From: Verrucomicrobiia bacterium | GTDB taxonomy: Bacteria > Verrucomicrobiota > Verrucomicrobiia > Verrucomicrobiales > Akkermansiaceae | Direction: 5' to 3' | NCBI GenBank assembly: GCA_947460915.1 | Contig: CANHKJ010000121.1 | Coordinates: 1 to 8,391, forward strand | Length of the DNA: 8,391 nucleotides | Notes under the pieces: generated by a model | Seen by the model: only the letters and a program-made list of their open reading frames with translations | The model's database searches: none | What the model was told of the DNA's origin: nothing | Program-made: the position numbers and the translations under genes | Shown here: piece after piece, positions 1 through 7,418 of the stretch | How the letters are laid out: the number at the start of each line of letters is the position of its first letter | How positions within the stretch are numbered: the stretch's first letter is position 1

Positions 1-1595
1 CCGGCACCAGCAGTGTAGCGCTCGAACTGGTCCACCTGACGAATGTCAGCGGAGGAAGGATTGAAGATCGGATTGTCATCGCAACGCGGAGTCTTCGGTT
101 GGGCGACACCGGCTTTGTCGTAGAGCGACTTCGCCAGTGAGAGCTGCCAAGAAGGGTTGCCGTTAGCGGTAGAACCAATCACATCGAAATCTTCGGTGAA
201 ACCAAGTCCCCAAGTATTGTTGGTGGTCGATTGCAAGAACTCCAGCTTCGAGCCATCGGGCAAGAAACGGAAAACCCCTGAAGAGAAGCGGACTTGTTCG
301 CCACCGACTTCGCCATTGAAACCGGAATAACCGACGGTGCCGTAGATCCAGCCATCGGGACCGAGGCGGAGGTTGGAAACACCAGCGTGCGTGTCACCCC
401 AACCGAAGCCACTGATTAAAGTCTTGCGGACATCGGCTTTGTCGTCGCCGTTGGTATCTTGCAGCCAAAGAATTTCCGAGCAGTTGGTAGCGATCACACC
501 ACCATTCACGCAGACGAGCGAGGCAGGGATCGAGAGTTTATCGGCAAATGTGGTAAATTTATCAGCACGACCATCCTTATCGGTATCATCGCAGATGATG
601 ATCTTGTCGTTGCCCATTTTATCATCGTGAAGATCGTTCGGATAGTCGGTGGTTTGAATCACAAAACAACGGCCTTTAACATCCCACGAGAGTGCAATCG
701 GATTGACGATATCAGGCTCGCTAGCGAAGAGGGAAAGCTCAAAGCCTGGTGGAACTTGGGCAAGTTTCATCGATTCTTCAGGGCTAAGCGGCTTTTGCGC
801 CTCAGTGATTACCTCACGTTTCAAATAACCGGGAAGCTGGACTTTTTCCATCTCCAACGTGGGAAGATCGAGTGCTTTCAGTTTGCCGTAGGCCTCAGGG
901 CCTACCGACCAATATACGGCGCGTTTCAACAAATCATGAAACTGCGGCAAATCCCAAACGCGGTGATCGTGGCCCGATGCGGTGTAAAACACGCGTCCCT
1001 TGCCCTGATTGCGCACCCATGTCCATGGCTCCTGCTCACGTGTTTGCAAGATCACACGGTCGTCGCCGTGATTGTCGTGCTCATAGGTTTCGTCCCAAGC
1101 AGAAAAGCTCTTGAAGCCATCGATGATCGGGTGCTTAGCCGTCGTGTTTTTCGGTTCGAACACGCCCGTGGTGTGCGACTTGAAACGACCGCCGACGAGC
1201 TTGATGAACTCAGGTGAGCCACCATAGCAAGCGGAAGCGCAATGGAGTGGCAAAAATCCGTGACCGCTTTCGACATAATCGGTCAGAGCCTTCAGCTGAT
1301 CGGCGGGCATCGGGCCATTTTGCTCCCAGTTGCCATACATCATCACAGCGTCGAAATGCTCGAGCGTCTTCGCATTGAAGACCACGGATGGATCCTCTGA
1401 ATAGGTAAAATTGATGCCCTCAGTGCCGAGGTTGCGTTTGATCACACGGTAACGAGTGATTGGATCATGCCCAGGATGAGCCGCGGTAGGAGCGCCAAAA
1501 AACAGCACTTCCAAGCGACGCGCGTCTTTCTTGGGCTGGACCAGCGTGGCAGCGAGAGCCGTGATGCAGAGGATGAGTGGTATGAAGATTCGCAT
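1..1595 (-). CDS. Exported ThuA-domain / PVC-type membrane-bound dehydrogenase-like protein (C-terminus outside window)
   Basis: The open frame enters from the left edge and shows 531 N-terminal residues. Residues 1-20 (MRIFIPLILCITALAATLVQ) look like a Sec signal peptide without a lipobox, so the protein is probably exported. Residues about 28-230 match the ThuA-like (trehalose-utilisation type, glutamine-amidotransferase-like fold) domain, including the stretch LPLHCASACYGG at 115-126 followed by LVGGRFKSH. From about 280 the sequence matches the N-terminal propeller region of the 'membrane-bound dehydrogenase' family of Pirellula and Verrucomicrobium: PPGFELSLFASEPDIVNPIA, then the Asp-rich DDTDKDGRADK (336-346) and QDTNGDDKADV (379-389), then DTHAGVSNLRLGPDGWIYG. 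Relatives often end in HEAT repeats and a CxxCH haem-binding domain; that part is not visible. The substrate is unknown; a role in sugar or polysaccharide oxidation is inference. ATG 1595 is chosen because the signal peptide starts there; no clear Shine-Dalgarno precedes it. The gene lies 123 bp downstream of dnaE on the same strand. Confidence 0.85.
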   Translation of the reverse strand, partial: MRIFIPLILCITALAATLVQPKKDARRLEVLFFGAPTAAHPGHDPITRYRVIKRNLGTEGINFTYSEDPSVVFNAKTLEHFDAVMMYGNWEQNGPMPADQLKALTDYVESGHGFLPLHCASACYGGSPEFIKLVGGRFKSHTTGVFEPKNTTAKHPIIDGFKSFSAWDETYEHDNHGDDRVILQTREQEPWTWVRNQGKGRVFYTASGHDHRVWDLPQFHDLLKRAVYWSVGPEAYGKLKALDLPTLEMEKVQLPGYLKREVITEAQKPLSPEESMKLAQVPPGFELSLFASEPDIVNPIALSWDVKGRCFVIQTTDYPNDLHDDKMGNDKIIICDDTDKDGRADKFTTFADKLSIPASLVCVNGGVIATNCSEILWLQDTNGDDKADVRKTLISGFGWGDTHAGVSNLRLGPDGWIYGTVGYSGFNGEVGGEQVRFSSGVFRFLPDGSKLEFLQSTTNNTWGLGFTEDFDVIGSTANGNPSWQLSLAKSLYDKAGVAQPKTPRCDDNPIFNPSSADIRQVDQFERYTAGA

Positions 1596-1718
1596 AAGTG
1601 TCGGAAACGGATACACGCACACTAGCTCGGAAATTGCAAAAAACGAGATTCCTTTGTGTCATGTCGTTGCGAAAATCAGTCTCCTTACCAACCAAAAAGA
1701 ATAGCTAGTTGTGCGGGC

Positions 1719-4700
1719 TCAGTCCTCAATCCACTTGTCCAGTGCTTGGAGTAACTCATCACTACGCTTGACCTGATAAAGCTCCGGAAGCTCGACGGTG
1801 CAACGTTTTCCGAAGCTATTCTGGAAATGAATGTGCACAGGAACCTTGCCCGGGTAGCCGGAAATGATGTGGCGTATGTCTTGGAGATCGTGTTCGCTGT
1901 GACGGCTGGTCCAGAGCGTCAATTGCACCGGGCCCTTGTCGTTTTTGGCGGCGATGCGTGGCTTGAGTTCATCGACTTCGTAACCGGTCAATCGGCGTGA
2001 GCCCGTGCGGTCATCCACTTGGATTGATGCCTTGCAGCGGATGATTTTCCCGGCTTCGAGAAATCCTTTGTCTCGCGCGGGCACAAAGGATTCGCCCCAC
2101 ATGACGAGCTCGGTGGAACCGGTGAAATCTTCAATCACCAAGATGCCGAATGGTTTTCCTGACTTGGTAATTTTCGACTCAACGGTGCGGATCATCCCAG
2201 CGAAGGGAAAGCGATTGCGCGGGTTGCTGGTATCGAGATCATCGACAAGGCCGATTTTGCAAAATTTATCGGAGTCGAGCAAGCCGCGAAATTTATCGAG
2301 CGGATGTCCAGTCACATAGAAACCTAACAATTCTTTCTCATGCGCGAGCCGTTCATCCTTGGGCCACTCTTCGAGGATCTCGCCTTTTTTCATCGGCGCG
2401 ACGGGAGGCGCAAAGTCTACGGAGTCGAACAATGACACTTGCCCTGAGGCGCGATCTTTGTGCAACGATGACGAGGCTGCTACGACGGCCTCGAGTCGCA
2501 AGAACATGGTGGCGCGTGTTTCTCCGACCCAATCGAGAGCCCCCGCTTTAACCAAGTTTTCCAAAATGCGTTTGTTCGCAACGCGAGAGTCGAGTCGATT
2601 CGCGAGGTCTTCGAGTGATTTGAACTCACCATTTGCCTCGCGTTCTTCTATGGCGATGGCCATGGCGCCTTCACCGCAGTTTTTGATTGCAGCCAATCCA
2701 TAGCGAATCGCAGCTGCCCCCGATGGTGTAGTTTCGGGATGGAACCGCAGCTGTGATTTATTGAGATTCGGCGGCAAAATCTCAATCTTCATGCGATGGC
2801 ACTCGGCGACGAAAACTGAGATTTTATCGGTGTTGTTGATTTCGTTTGATAGCAAGGCGGCCATGAATTCGACCGGGTGATTTGCTTTGAGATATGCCGT
2901 CCAGTAAGAAATATGGCCGTAACAGGCGGAGTGAGATTTGTTGAATCCGTAACCAGCGAACATCTCGATCTTGTCGAAAATCTGGTTGGCCAGTTTCTCG
3001 CCGATGTTATTGGTTTCAGCGCATCCTCGAACGAAGGTGCTACGCTCTTTAGCCATTTTTTCAGGGTCCTTTTTGCCCATCGCACGACGCAGCAAGTCAG
3101 CGCCACCGAGTGTATATCCAGCGAGTAGCTTGGCTGCATTCTGAACCTGCTCCTGATAGATCATGATGCCATAGGTAGAGCCAGAAACTTGCTCTAATAA
3201 GGGATGCTCGAAGACCGGCTTTTGGCGACCTTTTTTCACCTCGATCATTTGATCGATGAACTGCATGGCGCCAGGGCGATAGAGTGCGAGCAAGTCGATG
3301 ATGTCATCGATGCGTTCGATGCCATATTTGCGACAAGTTTCGACCATGCCGCCAGACTCTAACTGGAACACTCCCATCGTTTCACCACGATTGAGAATTT
3401 CAAAAGTCTTGGGGTCTTCCAGCTCCACGTCGGCAACGCGAAAGCCGGGGATTTTCTTGCGAATGTGCTCCTCGGCGTCGTGAATGACTGTTAAGTTTTT
3501 CAGACCGAGGAAGTCCATTTTCAGGAGTCCACATTCGGTGATCGCTCCCATGTCAAATTGTGTGACCACCTCGCCCTCGTTGCCCAGAGTTAGCGGAACG
3601 TGGTCGTCGAGCGGTCGGTCACCGATCACCACACCAGCAGCGTGCACGCCGGTATTGCGAACGAGTCCTTCGAGCTTGATCGCGTAATCCCAAAGCTCGT
3701 GATAGGTCGTGGAACTATCGACCAATTCACGCAATTCCGGTTTGTCTTTCCACTCTTTTTCTAACGTGATGCCCGGCTTGGCTTCGATCATTTTCGCAAT
3801 ACGATCAGCTTCACCGTAGGAGACTCCCATCACACGAGCGACGTCGCGAATCACACTTTTGGCACCGAGTGTGCCGTAGGTGATGATTTGCGAAACGGAG
3901 CGACGGCCGTATTTGTCACGTACGTAGTCGATGACCTCGACGCGGCGCGATTGGCAAAAGTCGATATCGACATCGGGCGGGCTTACCCGTTCAGGATTCA
4001 GGAAACGTTCGAACAACAATCCGAAACGCAGTGGGCAAATGTCCGTGATGCCCATGGTATAGGCGACGAGCGAACCCGCCGCCGAGCCCCGTCCTGGACC
4101 GACGGGAATGTTGTGATCGCGCGCCCATTGGATGAAGTCGGCAGTGATTAAGAAATAGGAGGAAAAGCCTAACTTATTGATGGTGTCGATCTCGTAGTCG
4201 AGGCGCGCCGTAACCTCGAGGTCCCCAGCCTTTTCTTTGCCATAGCGACGTTCCAGACCTTCGTAGCAAAGTCGGCGGAAATATTCCTCACGAGGAGAAC
4301 CATCCGGCGTGCCGAACTGCGGATATTTTTCCGAACTGGTTGAATCAAGCTTTAGCGTGACATTGCAACGCGCGGCAATCTCCAAGGTATGATCGCAGGC
4401 CTCGGGCAAATCGGCGAAAACCTCGCGCATTTCCTCTGCGGTTTTAAAATACACCTCTGGGGTGTAGCGCATGCGATTTTCGTCGATGAGCTGCTTGCCA
4501 GTGCCTATGCAGATCAAGGCATCGTGCGCCTCGTGATCGCTGCGATTGAGGAAATGCACGTCATTGGCAGCTACCAACTTCAGATCAAATTCGCGCGCCA
4601 ATTCCACCAACTGCGGCAAAACCTGAAGTTGCGGTCCCAGTTGATGATTGTGAATTTCCACATAAACATTGTTCTTGCCGTAAATGTCGATCAATTCCGT

Positions 4701-5186
4701 GAGCGTCTCCTTCGCCTTCTCGCGATCACCAGCGAGCAACCACTCATTCACTGGTCCCGAGATACAACCTGTGAGACAGATGATACCTTCGGAAAATTTC
4801 CGCAAATCCGCGCGTTCGACCCGCGGTTTACCATAATACATGCCCTCAAGGTGCCCCAAGGTCACCAGCTTAGTGAGGTTTTCCCAACCGGTATTATTTT
4901 CGGCCAACAAAGTCATGTGGCAGTTGCGCTTGCGCCCGGGGATGTCCTTTTTTTCCTCCTTAGTAGTCGGACATAGATAAATTTCGCAGCCCAAAATCGG
5001 CTTCACCTTGGCCTTCATGCAGGCCATGTAAAACTTGATCGCGCCATACATATTGCCGTGATCGGTCATCGCAACGGCGGGCATGCCTAGTTCCGCCGCA
5101 CGTTTGGCGACGTTGCCCGCACGCGTCATCCCATCCAGTGTGGAATATTCGGTATGCAGGTGAAGATGAACAAAGGAGCCAGACAT
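1719..5186 (-). CDS. dnaE: DNA polymerase III subunit alpha (DnaE1-type)
   Basis: This is the complete 1155-residue catalytic subunit of the replicative polymerase, of usual length for DnaE. The N-terminal PHP domain (about 1-280) opens with HLHLHTEYSTLDG. All nine expected metal ligands are visible: H9, H11, D18, H43, E68, H90, C141, D209 and H211. The polymerase core carries GPGRGSAAGS (about 363-372), the catalytic PDVDIDF motif (D405, D407) and a third acidic residue, D558, in MDFLGL; these correspond to the E. coli triad D401/D403/D555. GYGFNKSHS lies near 742-750. A helix-hairpin-helix region spans about 830-895. A canonical beta-clamp binding motif, QVSLF, is at 916-920. An OB-fold (about 990-1075) and a tail domain follow. 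ATG 5186 is the only plausible start, because an in-frame TAG lies five codons upstream; no Shine-Dalgarno is present. The gene is downstream of a same-strand tRNA but is separated from it by repeat and terminator-like sequence. PolC is excluded because there is no embedded exonuclease domain and the PHP domain is N-terminal. Confidence 0.98.
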   Translation of the reverse strand: MSGSFVHLHLHTEYSTLDGMTRAGNVAKRAAELGMPAVAMTDHGNMYGAIKFYMACMKAKVKPILGCEIYLCPTTKEEKKDIPGRKRNCHMTLLAENNTGWENLTKLVTLGHLEGMYYGKPRVERADLRKFSEGIICLTGCISGPVNEWLLAGDREKAKETLTELIDIYGKNNVYVEIHNHQLGPQLQVLPQLVELAREFDLKLVAANDVHFLNRSDHEAHDALICIGTGKQLIDENRMRYTPEVYFKTAEEMREVFADLPEACDHTLEIAARCNVTLKLDSTSSEKYPQFGTPDGSPREEYFRRLCYEGLERRYGKEKAGDLEVTARLDYEIDTINKLGFSSYFLITADFIQWARDHNIPVGPGRGSAAGSLVAYTMGITDICPLRFGLLFERFLNPERVSPPDVDIDFCQSRRVEVIDYVRDKYGRRSVSQIITYGTLGAKSVIRDVARVMGVSYGEADRIAKMIEAKPGITLEKEWKDKPELRELVDSSTTYHELWDYAIKLEGLVRNTGVHAAGVVIGDRPLDDHVPLTLGNEGEVVTQFDMGAITECGLLKMDFLGLKNLTVIHDAEEHIRKKIPGFRVADVELEDPKTFEILNRGETMGVFQLESGGMVETCRKYGIERIDDIIDLLALYRPGAMQFIDQMIEVKKGRQKPVFEHPLLEQVSGSTYGIMIYQEQVQNAAKLLAGYTLGGADLLRRAMGKKDPEKMAKERSTFVRGCAETNNIGEKLANQIFDKIEMFAGYGFNKSHSACYGHISYWTAYLKANHPVEFMAALLSNEINNTDKISVFVAECHRMKIEILPPNLNKSQLRFHPETTPSGAAAIRYGLAAIKNCGEGAMAIAIEEREANGEFKSLEDLANRLDSRVANKRILENLVKAGALDWVGETRATMFLRLEAVVAASSSLHKDRASGQVSLFDSVDFAPPVAPMKKGEILEEWPKDERLAHEKELLGFYVTGHPLDKFRGLLDSDKFCKIGLVDDLDTSNPRNRFPFAGMIRTVESKITKSGKPFGILVIEDFTGSTELVMWGESFVPARDKGFLEAGKIIRCKASIQVDDRTGSRRLTGYEVDELKPRIAAKNDKGPVQLTLWTSRHSEHDLQDIRHIISGYPGKVPVHIHFQNSFGKRCTVELPELYQVKRSDELLQALDKWIED

Positions 5187-5240
5187 GTGCGCGGCAGACT
5201 AGCCCCGAGTTGAGTAAAAAAACAAGCTCACGCGCAGAAA

Positions 5241-5367
5241 ATTACAAAATAATCTCACGATGGTGCTAAGGCGGCTGCTCCATGCGCTTTGCACACGATT
5301 ACAAAAAATCTCACGATGGTGGTGAGGTGGCTGCTCCATGCGCTCGGCAAACGAGTACAAAAAAAAT

Positions 5368-5388
<21 letters not shown>
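5241..5388 (-). repeat. Tandem ~57-bp repeat (two full copies plus partial third running into the tRNA 3' end)
   Basis: Unit A (5241-5297) and unit B (5298-5353) align with about six substitutions and one single-base indel, roughly 88% identical by eye. A third partial unit begins at 5354 and merges into the 3' end of the tRNA, sharing the stretch that reads CACCATCGTGAGATT on the tRNA strand. Each unit contains the identical core GCGCATGGAGCAGCC, then a CACCATCGTGAG stretch, then a T-rich tract. The shared parts correspond to the tRNA T-stem 3' side, acceptor 3' strand, CCA and trailer. The array may therefore be decayed partial duplications of the tRNA gene; that origin is inference. It fills most of the 188-bp spacer between the tRNA and dnaE, and no credible coding region lies in it. 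Confidence 0.8.
5303..5326 (-). terminator. Candidate intrinsic terminator in repeat unit B
   Basis: On the minus strand, CTCAC and GTGAG form a 5-bp stem around the 7-nt loop CACCATC. One A and then six T residues follow. It lies downstream of the tRNA on the same strand, where a terminator would separate tRNA transcription from dnaE. The stem is short and only moderately GC-rich. The equivalent position in unit A has a weaker stem and an interrupted T-tract. Confidence 0.4.
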
Positions 5389-5457
<69 letters not shown>

Positions 5458-5494
5458 TGTTCCGAAACAGCTTACACCGTTGCGGGGCGCGTAG

Positions 5495-5522
5495 ATTGTA
5501 CGAAAACACCGACTTTGTCCAA
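5495..5522 (-). promoter_or_regulatory. Candidate sigma70-type promoter for the tRNA, with GC-rich discriminator
   Basis: On the minus strand a -10-like TACAAT (5500-5495) matches five of six consensus bases. It is preceded, after a 16-bp spacer, by a -35-like TTGGAC (5522-5517), which is a weaker match. Just downstream comes CTACGCGCCCCGC, a GC-rich discriminator of the kind seen at stringently controlled stable-RNA promoters. The implied leader is about 40-45 nt before the tRNA. The position fits, but the call rests on motif matching only. Confidence 0.45.
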
Positions 5523-5571
5523 TAAAAAATACCCGTTTGCATTTTTGTGAGTCTGTGCGAACCTGACCGCG

Positions 5572-6081
5572 ATGAATCCGCTTAAATTTCTCGCTCCTGC
5601 CGCCGCCGTTATTGGCATCACCCTCCCCGGTGCCGCCGAACCCATTGCCGAAGGTGCCGCCGTGCCGAGCGTCAGTTGTGTTGACCAACTCGGCAAAGAG
5701 GTGAAACTAGCCGAATCAGCCGCCAAAGGCTACGTCCTAGTCTATTTTTATCCCAAAGCCGACACCCCAGGCTGCACTAAGCAGGCATGTAGCTTGCGCG
5801 ATGCCTATGAAACCATCACCGGAAAAGGTGTGAAAGTTTTTGGCGTCAGCCTCGATTCCGTGGAAGCGCAGAAAGCCTTTGCGGACAAATACAAATTGCC
5901 CTTCACCCTGTTGGCCGACAAACAAGGAAAAGTCGCTGATGCATTCGGTGTGCCTCACCTCGCAGGATTTGCCAAACGCCAGGCTTTTTTGTTTCTTGAC
6001 GGCAAACTCGTCTGGCGCGATCTCGCCGCAGCCACCGATCAGCAAGCCGCTGACGTGCTCAAAGTGATCGAGAAAAAATAA
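5572..6081 (+). CDS. bcp: Exported thioredoxin-dependent peroxiredoxin (PrxQ/Bcp type)
   Basis: This 169-residue protein belongs to the AhpC/TSA peroxiredoxin superfamily, PrxQ (bacterioferritin comigratory protein) branch. Such enzymes reduce hydrogen peroxide and organic hydroperoxides using a reactive cysteine recycled by thioredoxin-like donors. The active-site segment YFYPKADTPGCTKQACSLRD contains the peroxidatic C68 in the T-P-x-C context and the probable resolving C73 five residues later, the classic Bcp arrangement. VFGVSLDSVEAQKAFADKY and LPFTLLAD are further family signatures. Residues 1-22 (MNPLKFLAPAAAVIGITLPG and on to AA) look like a signal peptide, so it probably acts in the periplasm or at the membrane, unlike cytoplasmic E. 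coli Bcp. The start is fixed at ATG 5572: an in-frame TGA lies eight codons upstream with no ATG, GTG or TTG in between. No Shine-Dalgarno is seen. The gene is divergent from the tRNA and convergent with the acyltransferase gene. Confidence 0.93.
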   Translation: MNPLKFLAPAAAVIGITLPGAAEPIAEGAAVPSVSCVDQLGKEVKLAESAAKGYVLVYFYPKADTPGCTKQACSLRDAYETITGKGVKVFGVSLDSVEAQKAFADKYKLPFTLLADKQGKVADAFGVPHLAGFAKRQAFLFLDGKLVWRDLAAATDQQAADVLKVIEKK

Positions 6082-6118
6082 GCATCACCTGCAATGGTTT
6101 CTCCCCCCATTAAAAAAA

Positions 6119-7168
6119 TCAACTTCTCTCAATAGCTCCAACAGATTTAACCCGCCCAACACGGGACATCATCGGACGCTCTACGTAGCGATGGCACAAC
6201 CATGCCAAGCCCCACGTTACGACGATGAAAAACGGCAAGCGTAATATGATAGCAAGATTTTCTGGAATCCGATCGTCCCATAAAAACCAGAACAATTTCC
6301 CCACCACCAATGGCGCAATGTTATGAAATAAATAAATTCCATACGACACCTGCCCCAGTTTCACCAGATGCCGATGCTCCAAAATGCGGGAAAAAATTCC
6401 CCAGCGCCCGACTGCCGCACGCGAGATCACCATCATGAACACCACCGCCAACAAGGTCTGCTGGAGATGGCACCACAACGGCACGGCACCATGCATTTCC
6501 CACGAAATGTAAAGATAGCCGTAACCCACCAAAGCCACACAACCAAGCAGATCCAGCCAACGTCGAGGAAACACCATGCCATGATGCATCAGCAAGGCAA
6601 GCAAAGAGCCTAACGCGAAATCATCAAGCAAACCCCATGGGATCAAATCCATCGATAGCCATCCACCGGCATCTGACGAATAACGCACCAACGGCGAGCA
6701 CAGACAGAGCAGCACTAAGACTACCATCAAAAATCGTCGCGGCACAAACAACAGCACCAAGGGCCACACCAAATAATACTGCTGCTCCACCGCTAAGGTC
6801 CAAAAATGTGATACCGAGGGTGGCCAGTAGCCCAGGTCTAAGATCAAAAAATTCTGCGCATTCAACAACCACCACAACGGATGCCCCCACAACTCACGCA
6901 CCCCCAGTGCTAAGGCCAACAACAATGCCGCATAGTAGGCCGGATAAATGCGCCGAAATCTCTTCGCGTGAAAACGCTTCAAAATCGTTGCCTTCGGTAG
7001 CACTTCGCGCTCACGCAACAAGCCCTGAGCCATCAAAAATCCGCTCAATACAAAAAACAAAAATAGTCCCGCTTCCGTAGGAAAATGAAAGCGCCAAGAC
7101 TGCGGCAGCCAATGATGATAAATCACCCCCAACATCGCCAAAGCCCGCAATCCATCCAACTGCGGCAT
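6119..7168 (-). CDS. Membrane acyltransferase, OafA/YrhL-like acyltransferase 3 family
   Basis: This is a 349-residue polytopic membrane protein, rich in hydrophobic segments from end to end (about ten likely helices). It begins PQLDGLRALAMLGVIYHHW and carries the family R-X10-H motif (R8, H19). It also has FFVLSGFLM (38-46), a basic RFRRIYPAYY loop (about 70-79), SHFWTLAVEQQYYLVWP (120-136) and, near the C-terminus, GQVSYGIYLFHN. The family transfers acyl groups, often acetyl, to sugars of O-antigen, exopolysaccharide or peptidoglycan. The acceptor here cannot be read from the sequence. ATG 7168 is preferred over a TTG at 7225 because it has a strong GAGGAG nine bases upstream and because the family normally begins at PQLDGLRA. 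It is not fused to an SGNH domain. No glycan-synthesis neighbours are visible. It ends 37 bp from the convergent peroxiredoxin gene. Confidence 0.9.
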   Translation of the reverse strand: MPQLDGLRALAMLGVIYHHWLPQSWRFHFPTEAGLFLFFVLSGFLMAQGLLREREVLPKATILKRFHAKRFRRIYPAYYAALLLALALGVRELWGHPLWWLLNAQNFLILDLGYWPPSVSHFWTLAVEQQYYLVWPLVLLFVPRRFLMVVLVLLCLCSPLVRYSSDAGGWLSMDLIPWGLLDDFALGSLLALLMHHGMVFPRRWLDLLGCVALVGYGYLYISWEMHGAVPLWCHLQQTLLAVVFMMVISRAAVGRWGIFSRILEHRHLVKLGQVSYGIYLFHNIAPLVVGKLFWFLWDDRIPENLAIILRLPFFIVVTWGLAWLCHRYVERPMMSRVGRVKSVGAIERS

Positions 7169-7177
7169 CTGTTTTCG

Positions 7178-7183
7178 CTCCTC
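7178..7183 (-). promoter_or_regulatory. Shine-Dalgarno site GAGGAG that decides the acyltransferase start
   Basis: On the minus strand GAGGAG is followed nine bases later by ATG 7168. This is the only strong ribosome-binding site seen in the window, and it supports the shorter reading of the acyltransferase over the TTG at 7225, which has none. Confidence 0.75.
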
Positions 7184-7418
7184 GCTCACGCAGCAGAGTG
7201 TGCCAGCTTCTAGAAAAAGACACAAGAATATCAGACATAAGACCTAAGACTTGAAGGGCAGAACTACAGCATCTTTGGTGCAAAAATACTCTTCACTCAT
7301 ACGGATCGGAAATTCCGCTACTGATTTTTTTGTGATTCTTTTTTTGTGGCGAAATAATCAAGGAGTTCCTCAGCAACATCCCCTTGCCCTCTCTCGGATT
7401 TGCTGCCATAATGTGTTC

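Noticed and set aside
459..1217. 252-residue plus-strand open frame
   Set aside because: It is antisense to the well-supported ThuA/PVC-type coding frame, matches no family I recognise, and is a shadow of that gene's codon bias.
1596..1718. Promoter or terminator between dnaE and the ThuA gene
   Set aside because: TTGCAA and TGTATC 18 bp apart on the minus strand are poor matches, and no hairpin with a T-run was found after the dnaE stop.
4389..4976. 195-residue plus-strand open frame
   Set aside because: It lies wholly antisense to the dnaE PHP domain and has no recognisable domain.
6093..6111. Hairpin AATGG/CCATT between the convergent peroxiredoxin and acyltransferase genes
   Set aside because: The 9-nt loop and AT-rich stem are weak, and the adjacent homopolymer is A7 on the plus strand. 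It gives no T-run after the hairpin in either direction, so it is not a convincing intrinsic terminator.
7169..7225. Upstream TTG start for the acyltransferase
   Set aside because: It has no ribosome-binding site, and the added residues are not family-like, while ATG 7168 has a strong GAGGAG.
7238..7256. Short direct repeat TAAGAC-CTAAGAC upstream of the acyltransferase
   Set aside because: Six to seven matching bases in an AT-rich intergenic region are expected by chance.
7251..7418. N-terminal extension of shikimate kinase to 7251
   Set aside because: The added 56 residues are unlike the family and span a T-rich, promoter-like region; ATG 7419 gives the normal length.
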